This document shows, piece by piece, positions 1 to 8,618 of a DNA stretch of 25,261 nt. The DNA lies in the IMG/VR virus record IMGVR_UViG_3300035182_000300, positions 1 to 25,261 of that record; one strand, given 5' to 3'. Below the pieces are notes generated by a model. The model was given only the letters and a program-made list of their open reading frames with translations, made no database searches and had not been told where the DNA came from. The translations under genes and the position numbers were made by a program. Numbering within the stretch: position 1 is the stretch's first letter; the number at the start of each line of letters is the position of its first letter. Source of the DNA: a virus.

Positions 1-273
1 GATCCGGAACTTAACGATGGGACGTGCTTTTGGAAGCATCGCGAGACTGGCGCTGTGGAGAGCGTCTCAATAGACAGCACTCCATCTGAACAGGCAGCGT
101 GGCGTGACTCCGCGCAATGGGAACTTTGGCACCACGTTGAGGCTCAGTTCAACCGTGCTGTGATTTTCCCTGCGCGGTATTTTCATTCACGGTCCATTTA
201 CGATAATTACGGCACGGGGCCGTCTGCGCGGCTTGTGCAGGTCGTGTTTGGCACGACAGAGAAAGCGAATTGA
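1..273 (+). CDS. C-terminal part of a 2-oxoglutarate/Fe(II) oxygenase-like phage protein (5' end outside window)
   Basis: The reading frame is open from base 1 and ends with TGA at 271-273, so this is the last 90 residues of a longer gene. The tail has an aromatic and Asn segment (FNRAVIFPARYFHS) and then an Arg in ARLVQVVFG. In jelly-roll Fe(II)/2-oxoglutarate oxygenases and the related phage DUF6445 proteins, a distal His followed about 20 residues later by an Arg on the last strands binds iron and the co-substrate. The match rests on this C-terminal pattern only, because the proximal HxD motif would lie outside the window. It precedes internal virion genes, a common place for such accessory genes in phage structural modules. 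A purely structural jelly-roll role is possible. Confidence 0.55.
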   Translation, partial: DPELNDGTCFWKHRETGAVESVSIDSTPSEQAAWRDSAQWELWHHVEAQFNRAVIFPARYFHSRSIYDNYGTGPSARLVQVVFGTTEKAN

Positions 274-274
274 T

Positions 275-811
275 ATGGCCATAGCTTCAGCAATTACGGC
301 GTCAATCATTGGTGGCGGTGCGCTTTTGGCTGGCACAAAGCTACAGACCAGCGCATCAGGCAAAGCAGCTAAAAAGCAAACGGATGCACAGACTTCAGCG
401 GCAGAAATTCAAGCTGAGTCTATTAAGAAACAACTGGATTTCCAGACAAAGCAGGCAGATTACTTGCGGGCTGACAGCGAGATTGCCCGTAAGGGAAACT
501 TTGGCTTAGGGTTAGTTAACAACCGCAATGAGGCTTCTCAGTTCAACTTTGGTAATCAGCTCAACGCCGGGGTGTTTAACGCAAACGCGGCAAACAAGCG
601 CGGTGAATTCAACGTCACTAGAGGCGATACAAACGCACGATACGGTGCCTTGGCTAATGACCTCAGCAACATTCGGGCAATGCTAAAGGGTCCCTCGTGG
701 ACGCCCGCGACGTTTGCGGCGATTGACCCGCTTGAGCGTGTGACGGCCGGTGTGTACACGCCGGAAGAAGCCGAGTATCTGCCGGGCTATGTTCCGCCGA
801 ACAACGCGTAA
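275..811 (+). CDS. Internal virion/ejection-type structural protein (178 aa)
   Basis: The ATG at 275 follows the previous stop by one base; an alternative start at 233 would overlap the upstream gene. Residues 3-20 are a hydrophobic Ala/Gly segment with a GGG turn, like a membrane-interacting stretch. Residues about 28-70 are Lys/Gln/Ala-rich and helical, and residues 85-130 are rich in Asn, Ala, Phe and Gly. The C-terminus is proline-rich (YLPGYVPPNNA). Small Ala-rich proteins placed upstream of the tail fibre in podoviruses are often internal core or ejection proteins of the P22 gp7 or T7 gp14 kind, and that is my inference; no catalytic motif is visible. It is the first of a tightly spaced block of five virion genes. 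Confidence 0.75.
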   Translation: MAIASAITASIIGGGALLAGTKLQTSASGKAAKKQTDAQTSAAEIQAESIKKQLDFQTKQADYLRADSEIARKGNFGLGLVNNRNEASQFNFGNQLNAGVFNANAANKRGEFNVTRGDTNARYGALANDLSNIRAMLKGPSWTPATFAAIDPLERVTAGVYTPEEAEYLPGYVPPNNA

Positions 812-841
812 CGCAGCGTCTGTGATTTCACGGAGTCATTA

Positions 842-2107
842 ATGGCAATACAGTATGACGTGAACGGCGATCCCTACGACGACAACGAAGATTCGACGCC
901 TGCCGCAGACACACCCGCGCCTGCGCCAAACACAAGTACGCGTGATGCAATTATTCGTGCGTATCGAGAGGCGCTTGGGAGAGAGCCTGAGAGTGACGCG
1001 GTTATTCAGGCGCATCTCAACAATCCGAGAGGGTTTGGTGGTGCGATTGAGGCCATTTACACAAGCCCTGAAGCGCAAGCGTATGGCAACAGACAAGTAG
1101 CGAATACTTCCGCGCCAAAGAGTGAGAACCCACGCGATCAGCACATTGCAGACAACAAAGAGTCGTGGGAAAGAGAACTGCGTGCAAAATGGCCTGCTGG
1201 AGTGCCATTTGATTCAGGTGCCCTTGACGGTGTTATTCGACAGGTAAGCTACGCTGGAAATGCGGGTCGTAATCCTGCTGATTTCATTGCCGAAGCCATT
1301 ACAAAGGCTACGGCTCGGGCGCAGTCTGGTGGTGACCGGTCTGTTGCGGGCAACTACGACACGAACTGGAACGACCTTGACCCGGCCCGTCTAAGTGGGA
1401 AAGCCCCGTCAGCAGCATACACCGCAGAGATGGCTCGTCTGCAAACGCAGATGGATGCGTCCGGCATAACAGCCGCACAACGCAATGCGTTGCAGACAAA
1501 GATGGCTGGCATGTTTAACGGTGCGTATACGGGACCGCCCCCGCCTGTTAGCACGATTGGGGCTATTACGCCTTCTGCGCCAACAAACACGGCGGCGACT
1601 TCATCGGTTCGTCCACCCACGACTCCGTATAGCGCACGCGCTACGACGACTGCGCCTCCCATGCAGGCCGCGCCTGTGTCAGCCGCGATCCCTGCTACAA
1701 CGACAATGGCAAACATGGTAACGCCGCAAAATCCGTATGCCGCGCAGACCCCCGACGCCGCGCAGAATCCGTATACCGCAGCCCGTCAGTTTGGCTATAC
1801 GAACGATGTCTATGACCGGTCGTTGCAAGGCACAGGATTCGCACAAGCGCCGTGGGCAGGCACACGGGACCAGTTGGCCCGTGGGCCGAGCGTACAATCG
1901 TCGATGGATACTTCAACGGGGATGCCGAGTACGGCAGACCGTCGCCGCGCCTATCGGTTTGGCGCACAGGATGCGGCAAACAACCAGCGCGATGCCATGC
2001 TGGGGCAGCAAGACTTTAACGGCCAGATGAACAACTGGTTGAAGGCGTACAACGACTGGAACCAACGTGGCGCAACCTCGCTTGCGCCCCCGACAGGTGG
2101 TGTGTAA
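842..2107 (+). CDS. Virion structural protein with DUF4214-like segment and low-complexity linker (421 aa)
   Basis: The start follows a GGAG-type ribosome site (cacggagtcattaATG). After an acidic, proline-rich N-terminus, residues about 34-78 contain YREALGREPESDAV and AIYTSPEAQAY. This resembles the DUF4214/phycobilisome-linker-like helical repeat seen in some phage and surface proteins. A second helical block lies near residues 100-160. Residues 240-320 are a Pro/Thr/Ala/Gln-rich linker. The end (FNGQMNNWLKAYNDWNQRG) matches the end of the next gene product, suggesting the two proteins share a C-terminal module. Its TAA overlaps the next ATG (TAATG), so translation is probably coupled. A role in the virion core or tail hub is inferred from position. 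Confidence 0.75.
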   Translation: MAIQYDVNGDPYDDNEDSTPAADTPAPAPNTSTRDAIIRAYREALGREPESDAVIQAHLNNPRGFGGAIEAIYTSPEAQAYGNRQVANTSAPKSENPRDQHIADNKESWERELRAKWPAGVPFDSGALDGVIRQVSYAGNAGRNPADFIAEAITKATARAQSGGDRSVAGNYDTNWNDLDPARLSGKAPSAAYTAEMARLQTQMDASGITAAQRNALQTKMAGMFNGAYTGPPPPVSTIGAITPSAPTNTAATSSVRPPTTPYSARATTTAPPMQAAPVSAAIPATTTMANMVTPQNPYAAQTPDAAQNPYTAARQFGYTNDVYDRSLQGTGFAQAPWAGTRDQLARGPSVQSSMDTSTGMPSTADRRRAYRFGAQDAANNQRDAMLGQQDFNGQMNNWLKAYNDWNQRGATSLAPPTGGV

Positions 2108-2910
2108 TGGCGACGTATCTTGAAGGTGTAAACGGACCGTTTAACTACGGCGCACCGACCACGCCTGCGGTTCAGCCGTATTCGCAGCCGACGTACACCC
2201 CGTCAGCGCCGTATCAGCCTTCGACCCCGTATCAGGCGAATACGTACACGTCGCCCTACTATCAGGCGCCAACAGCGTTCGGTCGTCCTGAGTATCAGCA
2301 GGCCACGCCGTTTGCCTCGCCTACGGCTGCGGACATGCAGCAAGACCCGAGCTATCAGTTCCGTCTGAATCAGGGCCAGCAGGCGCTGGAGCGGTCTGGT
2401 GCGGCCAAGGGGGTCACCAACACGGGCGGCAACCTGCGAGACATTCTGGACTACGGGCAGAACGCGGCCAGTCAGGAATACGGCAACATCTACAACCGGA
2501 ACCTGACGAACTACAACACGAACGAGCAGAACCGCTACAACACATATGCGGCGAACTACGGCAATGCGGCCAACGCCTACAACATGAACGAGCAGAACCG
2601 GGCGAATGCGTTTGGCACCAACGCCAACAATGCGTTCCAGGCGTATGGCGCGAACGAACTGGGCCGGTCGAATGCCTACGGCACGAACGAGGCAGCGCGG
2701 CAGGGTGCGTATAACACCAACGAGGCGAATGCCCAGACGGCCTACGGCACCAACGCGAACGCCAACCAGATGAACTACACGATGAACGCAAATGCGGCGC
2801 AGCAGGACTACAACAACCAGTTCAACAGCTGGGTGCAGTCCTATAACCAGTGGCGTCAGACTGGTGCAGACCGCTTCAATGAACTCCTTCAGACTGCGCC
2901 CCCGGCTTAA
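2107..2910 (+). CDS. Asn/Tyr/Ala-rich repetitive virion protein (267 aa)
   Basis: Residues 1-75 are Pro/Tyr/Thr/Gln-rich with repeated PYQ and PTY motifs. Residues 78-135 hold a segment I recognise from many phage structural proteins (DPSYQFRLNQGQQALERS, then GGNLRDILDYGQNAASQEYGN). Residues 135-235 are an imperfect array of units built around YGTNE, YNTNE or AFGTN, likely forming a long Asn-rich helix or fibre. The end (FNSWVQSYNQWRQTG) parallels the end of the upstream protein. Expression is coupled through TAATG. In related phages such proteins sit between the portal/capsid block and the tail fibre, and I infer an internal or tail-channel role. Its repetitive sequence leaves a long antisense frame open that is not a gene. 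Confidence 0.75.
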   Translation: MATYLEGVNGPFNYGAPTTPAVQPYSQPTYTPSAPYQPSTPYQANTYTSPYYQAPTAFGRPEYQQATPFASPTAADMQQDPSYQFRLNQGQQALERSGAAKGVTNTGGNLRDILDYGQNAASQEYGNIYNRNLTNYNTNEQNRYNTYAANYGNAANAYNMNEQNRANAFGTNANNAFQAYGANELGRSNAYGTNEAARQGAYNTNEANAQTAYGTNANANQMNYTMNANAAQQDYNNQFNSWVQSYNQWRQTGADRFNELLQTAPPA

Positions 2911-2913
2911 GCC

Positions 2914-4677
2914 ATGGCATTTGAATACAAACCGTTTATCAACCCCTACATCGGCTCCATTAGTGAGTTGATGGGCAAGGGCGATCAGGCCAAAGCAGAG
3001 GCGTTGCTTCGCATTGGCGAGATTCAGGCACGGGCGGCAGAGCAGCAGGGGCAGGCGTGGGGCAATGCTATCCAAGGGTTGGGAAACATTGCGTCAAAGA
3101 CCATCACGGATTACAACAGCCCTGAAGCGCAAGACCGACGAGCAGCTGAAAAAGCTAAAGCTATTTTCAATGACATGGGGAAGGCAGAAACTCAAACGAC
3201 TCAGGGACTTGCCTATCGAAATTTTCCTGGGAATAAAGCAGTCCCAGCCGAACTGACTCGGTCTGAATTGTCGCTTGATAGCCCTGGCAATTTTAAAGTT
3301 GGCGCAGATGGAAAGTTTGTGCGGACAGAGGTTCCCGGAGCAGCCGCTATTGCTGGAACTCTTCCGAGCCGTCAAGGATTCCCAACGATTGCACGGACCA
3401 ACCCTTACAGGGTATTGGCTGAGAGCGGCGTCAAGAATCTTGATACGTGGGACATCGACGCCGCTAGTAAGAACTTTGCGAAAAACAACGTGCCGCCGGA
3501 GCTGGCATTCAAATATACGCAAATGATGCGTACGTCGAATGCCGACATGGAAGAACATCACGAAAAAGCCATGTCGATTATGCGGAAGAATTCGTCAGAT
3601 ATTTTGCAGCTTTCACCCGACGCACGATTGGGTGCGGCGCAACAGCTTCTTCAGAAATATCAGAACAATGGAGTGCTGTCTTACAAGGATCTCCAGAGCG
3701 CTCGCCAGCAGCTTGACTCTATTGCTGCCTTGCCAGTGCCACAGCAAGCTGTAGCAACATCTAAATTCTTGCTGGGATTGAGCGGAGAAAAGCCAACAAT
3801 CGTTACCACTGGAGTTGGTCAGACATCTAGAGTTCTTCAAACAAACGAAGTAGTAGATGAAGGGCCATCACCGAAAAGTGCTTTTCCACAAAGCACTTCA
3901 AAGCTTGTGCGGATAACATGGCCTGATGGCACGACAACGGACCGTACGGCTGAATACGTCCCAGGCCAAGGCAAAGGTGGGCAATATTTTGTGAATGGTC
4001 AAGACATCACGAGTCTGAACCCGCAACTTATTGACGACCCAAGTTTGCTGGAATTGGCGCTAGGCGTTGCGGCTAACAAAGATCCTGATGGCGTTAACGC
4101 TAGAGCCATAGCTATGGTTCAGCCTCTTGTACAGGTAACAGATTCAACTGGACGGCCTTCTTTCCTTCCCAGATCGGTAGCTGCAAGTGCTAAGCCGAAA
4201 TTGTTGCCTGAGGAGCAAAGTCGCGTTAATGGGCTTCAAAAAATGTTGGGAAGCATTGACAAAATTTTGGCAATGGCTGATGACCCCGATGTATGGGCAG
4301 ATGCGAAAAAAGGCGTTGGTTCTTTTGGCAGGGGTTATTTTCAGTCAGCTTTGAGCAAAACGCTTGGCATAGGCACTAAAAACCAACAAACATTGAGAGA
4401 TTTTATTAGTGCAGTGAGAGCAAACTCGTCGTTTGAGTCAGGCGGCAAAGCTCTCACTAAAACAGAGTTAGATCTTGTCGATGCTTTTACTGGAAACATT
4501 GACATTGACCCAGATGTTTCCGTTCAAATGTTGAGAGACAGGAGAGGTGAGTTCGTTGATGCCTTATCCGTGTATGGAGTAAATCCACGTTTAAATAACG
4601 CCACGCCTAAAGCTGGTGGCAATGATTCGTATGCAGCTTATCTCGCAAGACAAGAGGCGAAATCCAATGCCCGTTGA
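2914..4677 (+). CDS. Large internal virion (ejection-like) protein (587 aa)
   Basis: ATG lies 4 bases after the previous TAA. Residues 15-75 are Ala/Gln/Glu-rich, probably coiled coil, with PEAQDRRAAEKAKAIF. Central residues 200-290 are helical (SPDARLGAAQQLLQKYQ). The C-terminal third (about 435-560) carries RVNGLQKMLGSIDKILAMA, then LRDFISAVRANSSFESGGKA, then LTKTELDLV. I recognise this last arrangement from phage internal or DNA-transfer proteins, but no enzymatic site is visible. From about 3100 onward base composition drops: a hand-counted 60-base sample at 3541-3600 is 45% GC, while the tail-fibre sample at 7741-7800 is 63%. This suggests a different origin for the module. It overlaps the next gene by 11 bases. 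Confidence 0.75.
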   Translation: MAFEYKPFINPYIGSISELMGKGDQAKAEALLRIGEIQARAAEQQGQAWGNAIQGLGNIASKTITDYNSPEAQDRRAAEKAKAIFNDMGKAETQTTQGLAYRNFPGNKAVPAELTRSELSLDSPGNFKVGADGKFVRTEVPGAAAIAGTLPSRQGFPTIARTNPYRVLAESGVKNLDTWDIDAASKNFAKNNVPPELAFKYTQMMRTSNADMEEHHEKAMSIMRKNSSDILQLSPDARLGAAQQLLQKYQNNGVLSYKDLQSARQQLDSIAALPVPQQAVATSKFLLGLSGEKPTIVTTGVGQTSRVLQTNEVVDEGPSPKSAFPQSTSKLVRITWPDGTTTDRTAEYVPGQGKGGQYFVNGQDITSLNPQLIDDPSLLELALGVAANKDPDGVNARAIAMVQPLVQVTDSTGRPSFLPRSVAASAKPKLLPEEQSRVNGLQKMLGSIDKILAMADDPDVWADAKKGVGSFGRGYFQSALSKTLGIGTKNQQTLRDFISAVRANSSFESGGKALTKTELDLVDAFTGNIDIDPDVSVQMLRDRRGEFVDALSVYGVNPRLNNATPKAGGNDSYAAYLARQEAKSNAR

Positions 4678-6955
4678 CAAAAAAACATTTGATGCCGTTC
4701 GTCAACGTGTGATTGAGACAGCCCCAGATGGATTGTCTAAGGTTCAGTTCGATAATTTGCTAGATGCTGAGCTGGCAAAGATAGATCTAGACTCCAAGCT
4801 TGTGACACCTCCAAAGACTCCTGAACGGTCATGGGGAGACGTTGCGCTGTCTGCGAAAGATACCGTTGCTGAGTTTGCTCCAGCCGCACTTGCAACGGCA
4901 CTTTCAGGAGAGCCTGGTGGGAGATATCTTGGGTACGCAGGCGGGCAGGGTATTCGTGAAGTTCTACAGCGTGGTGGACAAATTCCCGGCGCGATTGCTG
5001 ACATTTACCGCAACTTGCGTGATGGCGATCCTAATGTGCGTTTTGCCACACTGAAAGGTGCTGCCCAAGGTGCCGCGCAGGGTGCAAGTAATTTGATTCC
5101 GGGTAGTCGTAGCACTCAAGAAGCGATAGCGAGTCTTCAAGCAGATAAACCGTACACCGCAACGGCTCAAGGTATTGACGCAGCGTTAGACATTGCAACA
5201 GTCGGAGGGGCAAAAGCTATTCGCAAAGTTTTTACAAACAGACCAGAGAGAGCCATTCTTGGCACATTGCTGGGGCTTGGTGGTGCAACAGTTGGAGAAA
5301 AAGCTGCGGATGTGGGTGCTGATGTCGCAGGCCTCACGCCAGACCAGCGCGAGTTGGCGAGAAAGTTAGTAAGTATTCCTGCCGCTGCTGCCACTGCCAG
5401 TTTTGCACATCCGAAAGTATCAGGTCATCCTTTGACGGCTGGTGTGGCTGTTGGTGGAACGTCGTTGGCTTTAGGGGCAAGCCCACTTGCGGCATTCAAT
5501 GCTGGGTCAGGTGCGTTTGCAGCAGCGGGAGCAAAACCGTACATTCAGGAATGGCTCAGAACAAGAAGTGAAGGTCTGAAAATGAAAGCAGCAAAGAAAG
5601 CGGCTGAACCTGCTCGTCTTGCTGCCAAAGAAGCCGAAGCAGCCAGACTTCTTCAAGAGTCACGAGACTATACGGCCAAACTACTTGCAGAAAAGAATGC
5701 AAGAAATGACAAATTGTTGGCCGAAGAACGTGCCCTAACAGAGAAGACTATCTCAGCAAAACAGCAAGGTGCTTTGTTCAAGCTTGACCAGGCGCATAAG
5801 AACCGTCTTGAACGAGACGTATTGCAGGCTGGTACAGATGCTGAGCAAGCTGCCGTGAGACGGTCGCAAAAAGCTGGAGACCTATTAGAGTCTCGCGAGT
5901 TTGCCGCAAATCTTGCCGCAGAAAAAGCCGCAGAAAAAGTTTTAGAGGCTCAACTCCAAGACGCGCTTCGTGCGTCTAGAGAAGGCAAGACAGAGCTAAT
6001 CCGAAAAGAAAACTTTACTAGGGCCAATGCGATTCGGGCGACTCAACAAAATCTTACGTTAGAGAGAGAAACGCGCACTCGGAGCAATGTGTTGAGCGAT
6101 GCCGCAGTAAGGAATGCGCGTAAGGCTGAGATAACAGCGGCGCATACGGCGGCACAGTTGAAGCAGACACATTTGTCGAATGTTGAGTCCATGCTCAAGG
6201 CCCAGACGCCTGATGCGCTAAATGCAGCACGGCAAATGGCAGACTATCATCTTGAGTTGGCTGACAGTCTGGACCTTGATGTCCGCGCCGCACTGCAAGG
6301 CAAGATTGATCAAATCTTTGAGACCCAGTCTGCAACGATGGCTGAACGGCTTGCTGAACAAAATGCGCAGATGCAGGGACTGGAACCAAGTGGTATTCGT
6401 GCAACGCGCTCGTCATCGACGCAGGATGCCAGTGGTAAGCGTCAACGTGTGACGGAGGCGTTTAGGGAGCCTGCGCCTGCTGACGAATTGGTGCCTCAGC
6501 AAGATTTGCCAGCATCAAGCCCTATGGCTAAACCGAAAGGTTCTACGCCGACACCAAAAACGTCCGACAAAGTGACGCCTGACAACGTGCTTGAAAAGCT
6601 GAAAGAACAGGCTGATGAACTAGCTCGAAGAAGTATGCCGTCTACACTGACGCCAAATGAAATTAGGGATCAACTAAAGAACAGGCCGTCTTTGGAGTTG
6701 ATTGTTATTGCCCAAGAATTGGCTGATAAACCTATCCATACCCCTGAAACTGATAACCTCCGGTCTGAATACTCAGCGTTGTATAAAGGCCTTACTGGTG
6801 CAGCGCCAACAACGTCAAATCAGTTTTCGCCATCGCATGTTCAAGGAAAATGGTTTGCGAGTGGTATGAATGAAGCAGACAAATCGCTATTGAGTGCTGC
6901 TACTAAATCTCCACGCGGACGAATCACTGTTACGGGTCTTGACGTAGGAAACTAA
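4667..6955 (+). CDS. Long Gly/Ala and coiled-coil internal virion protein (762 aa)
   Basis: I choose the ATG at 4667, with GAGG 12 bases upstream. A frame extension to 4616 would overlap the upstream gene much further. Residues 75-300 contain several Gly/Ala-rich hydrophobic stretches (LLGLGGATVGEKAADVGADV, then AGVAVGGTSLALGASPLAAF) that could insert in a membrane during DNA ejection. Residues about 305-540 are a long, highly charged Ala/Glu/Lys/Arg coiled coil. The C-terminal 150 residues are polar with a Pro/Thr linker. Size, order and composition fit the largest ejected core protein of a podovirus, though no transglycosylase motif is visible. The gene is AT-richer than its neighbours (45% GC in a 60-base sample at 5641-5700). 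The stop is followed by ATG one base later. Confidence 0.75.
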   Translation: MPVDKKTFDAVRQRVIETAPDGLSKVQFDNLLDAELAKIDLDSKLVTPPKTPERSWGDVALSAKDTVAEFAPAALATALSGEPGGRYLGYAGGQGIREVLQRGGQIPGAIADIYRNLRDGDPNVRFATLKGAAQGAAQGASNLIPGSRSTQEAIASLQADKPYTATAQGIDAALDIATVGGAKAIRKVFTNRPERAILGTLLGLGGATVGEKAADVGADVAGLTPDQRELARKLVSIPAAAATASFAHPKVSGHPLTAGVAVGGTSLALGASPLAAFNAGSGAFAAAGAKPYIQEWLRTRSEGLKMKAAKKAAEPARLAAKEAEAARLLQESRDYTAKLLAEKNARNDKLLAEERALTEKTISAKQQGALFKLDQAHKNRLERDVLQAGTDAEQAAVRRSQKAGDLLESREFAANLAAEKAAEKVLEAQLQDALRASREGKTELIRKENFTRANAIRATQQNLTLERETRTRSNVLSDAAVRNARKAEITAAHTAAQLKQTHLSNVESMLKAQTPDALNAARQMADYHLELADSLDLDVRAALQGKIDQIFETQSATMAERLAEQNAQMQGLEPSGIRATRSSSTQDASGKRQRVTEAFREPAPADELVPQQDLPASSPMAKPKGSTPTPKTSDKVTPDNVLEKLKEQADELARRSMPSTLTPNEIRDQLKNRPSLELIVIAQELADKPIHTPETDNLRSEYSALYKGLTGAAPTTSNQFSPSHVQGKWFASGMNEADKSLLSAATKSPRGRITVTGLDVGN

Positions 6956-6956
6956 C

Positions 6957-8264
6957 ATGGCAGGCACACTCACTCCCACGCCCTTTCAGACCGTCCTGGA
7001 CGACACCGGGGTTGCGTCTCCGGCTGCGCTGATCTACACCTACACCGCTGGGACGACCACGGCTGCGGCGACATACACCACCTCAGCCCTATCTGTGGCG
7101 AATGCCAACCCGATTGTTGCGGACAGCGCGGGAAGATTTGTGGCGTATCTGGCGGCGGGCGCGAACATGAAGTTCGTGTACAAGACGGCAGCGGGGGCCA
7201 CGATTCGGACGCAGGACAACGTGCTGTCGGTGCCTGGCGCAGCAGTCAACCTCGACATCCAGGGGACTGTGGGCGTGGCGGTGACGGCGGGACAGGTCTG
7301 TTATTTGTCGTCTGGCGCGGAAGCAACACCGTTGACGCCCGGCCTGTGGTATCTGACCGATGCCGACTTTGCGGTCAGCAGCACGACCTGCCAGTCGATT
7401 GGCGTGGCGGTCTCGGCTATCCCTATCAACACGGCGGGGACGATTCGGATTGCGGGTCTGGCGACGACGGCAGCGGCGGTGGTGGTGGGCAGCACGTATT
7501 ACGTGTCGGCCACGGCGGGGGCGATTACGACGACGGCTCCGGCGTTTGCGCGTGTCGTGGGTGTGGCGGATACCACGTCCACATTGCTCCTTGCGGCTAC
7601 GTCTGCGGTCATTGCAAGTTTGCCCAACCCCATCTTGCAAGACCTGCTGTTTACCGACGCGACGTACGACATTGGCAAGTCTGGCGCGAGTCGGCCCCGT
7701 GACCTGTTCCAGTCGAGGAACGCCACGATTGGCGGCACGTTGGGCGTCACGGGTGCGACCACGTTGTCCTCGACTGTTGCCACAGGTGCGTTGACCGTCA
7801 CCGGGGCGGCGACCGTCTCCACGACCCTTGGTGTGACGGGTGCCACCACCCTGTCTTCGACGGTCGGTACTGGAGCGTTGACGGTCACTGGCAATGAGAC
7901 GGTATCGGGCACACTGGGCGTCACGGGTGCCACGTCGTTATCGAGCGCAACGGTGTCCACGACGCTGGGCGTGACGGGCGCGGCGACGTTGTCCTCGACG
8001 CTAACGGTGACCGGTGTCACGACCCTCACGGGCGGGTTGAACACGCCGCTCACGGTCCCGAATGGCGGCACGGGTGTGGCGACACGAACCGCCTACGGCG
8101 TGATTGTCGGCGGCACCACGTCTACTGGGGCTGAGCAAACGATTGTTCCTGGCACGTCTGGGTATGTGCTGACTTCGGGTGGAGCCTCGGCGGTGCCGAC
8201 GTGGGCGGCATCAGTGACTGGCGATTCTGACCAGATTGTTCTCGGTGTGCAGGTCTTCTCGTAA
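6957..8264 (+). CDS. Tail fibre protein with repeated LGVTGATTLSS units (435 aa)
   Basis: The N-terminal 90 residues (FQTVLDDTGVASPAALIYTY, later ADSAGRFVAYL) match the type of N-terminal domain seen on many phage tail fibres that attach to the tail. Residues about 255-360 form a repetitive beta shaft: five copies of a (T)LGVTGAxxLSS unit alternate with LTVTG and TVS units, on a roughly 20-residue pattern. The shaft is followed by NGGTGVATRTAYGVIVGGTT, a knob-proximal motif common in fibres. There is no obvious chaperone or pectate-lyase domain after it, so receptor binding may involve the following small proteins. The gene is GC-rich (63% in a 60-base sample) next to AT-richer genes on both sides, consistent with module exchange. 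Confidence 0.85.
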   Translation: MAGTLTPTPFQTVLDDTGVASPAALIYTYTAGTTTAAATYTTSALSVANANPIVADSAGRFVAYLAAGANMKFVYKTAAGATIRTQDNVLSVPGAAVNLDIQGTVGVAVTAGQVCYLSSGAEATPLTPGLWYLTDADFAVSSTTCQSIGVAVSAIPINTAGTIRIAGLATTAAAVVVGSTYYVSATAGAITTTAPAFARVVGVADTTSTLLLAATSAVIASLPNPILQDLLFTDATYDIGKSGASRPRDLFQSRNATIGGTLGVTGATTLSSTVATGALTVTGAATVSTTLGVTGATTLSSTVGTGALTVTGNETVSGTLGVTGATSLSSATVSTTLGVTGAATLSSTLTVTGVTTLTGGLNTPLTVPNGGTGVATRTAYGVIVGGTTSTGAEQTIVPGTSGYVLTSGGASAVPTWAASVTGDSDQIVLGVQVFS

Positions 8265-8273
8265 AAGGAATTT

Positions 8274-8618
8274 ATGGCTACTTTTAGCAAAGTCGTATTG
8301 AGCGGCGGCACCTCTGGTGCGGATATTCTGGTTGTTGCGACCGCCACCGCTGGCACCTTGATTCACACCGCGAACGCGACGGCGCTCGATGAGGTTTGGC
8401 TGTGGGCGCAGAACAACACTACGGCGGATGTGGCGCTGACAATTGAATTTGGCGGTGTGAGCAGTCCGAAGGATTTGGTGATTGTCACTATTCCGTTTAA
8501 GTCTGGGCTGGTCAGTGTGATTCCCGGCATCCCGCTCACAGGGTCACTTGTCGTACGCGCCTTTGCTGGCACTGCATCGGTTATCAGTATTGCCGGATAC
8601 GTTAACAGGATTACCTAG
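8274..8618 (+). CDS. Small beta-rich virion accessory protein (114 aa)
   Basis: AAGGAA lies just upstream of the ATG. The product is almost entirely alternating beta-strand-like sequence rich in Thr, Val, Ala and Gly, with no Cys and few charges. It has the pattern VVLSGGTSGADILVVATATA followed by ALDEVWLWAQNNTTADVALT. It resembles small jelly-roll or immunoglobulin-like decoration or tail-tip subunits found beside fibre genes, but I do not recognise a named family. Its stop TAG overlaps the GTG start of the next gene (TAGTG), so the two are probably translated together and may assemble together. Confidence 0.65.
   Translation: MATFSKVVLSGGTSGADILVVATATAGTLIHTANATALDEVWLWAQNNTTADVALTIEFGGVSSPKDLVIVTIPFKSGLVSVIPGIPLTGSLVVRAFAGTASVISIAGYVNRIT

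Noticed and set aside
2203-3075. Leftward frame of 290 codons
   Set aside because: It is antisense to the repetitive Asn/Tyr-rich virion gene. The Val/Arg/Leu-rich product is a mirror of the repeats, and late genes here all run rightward.
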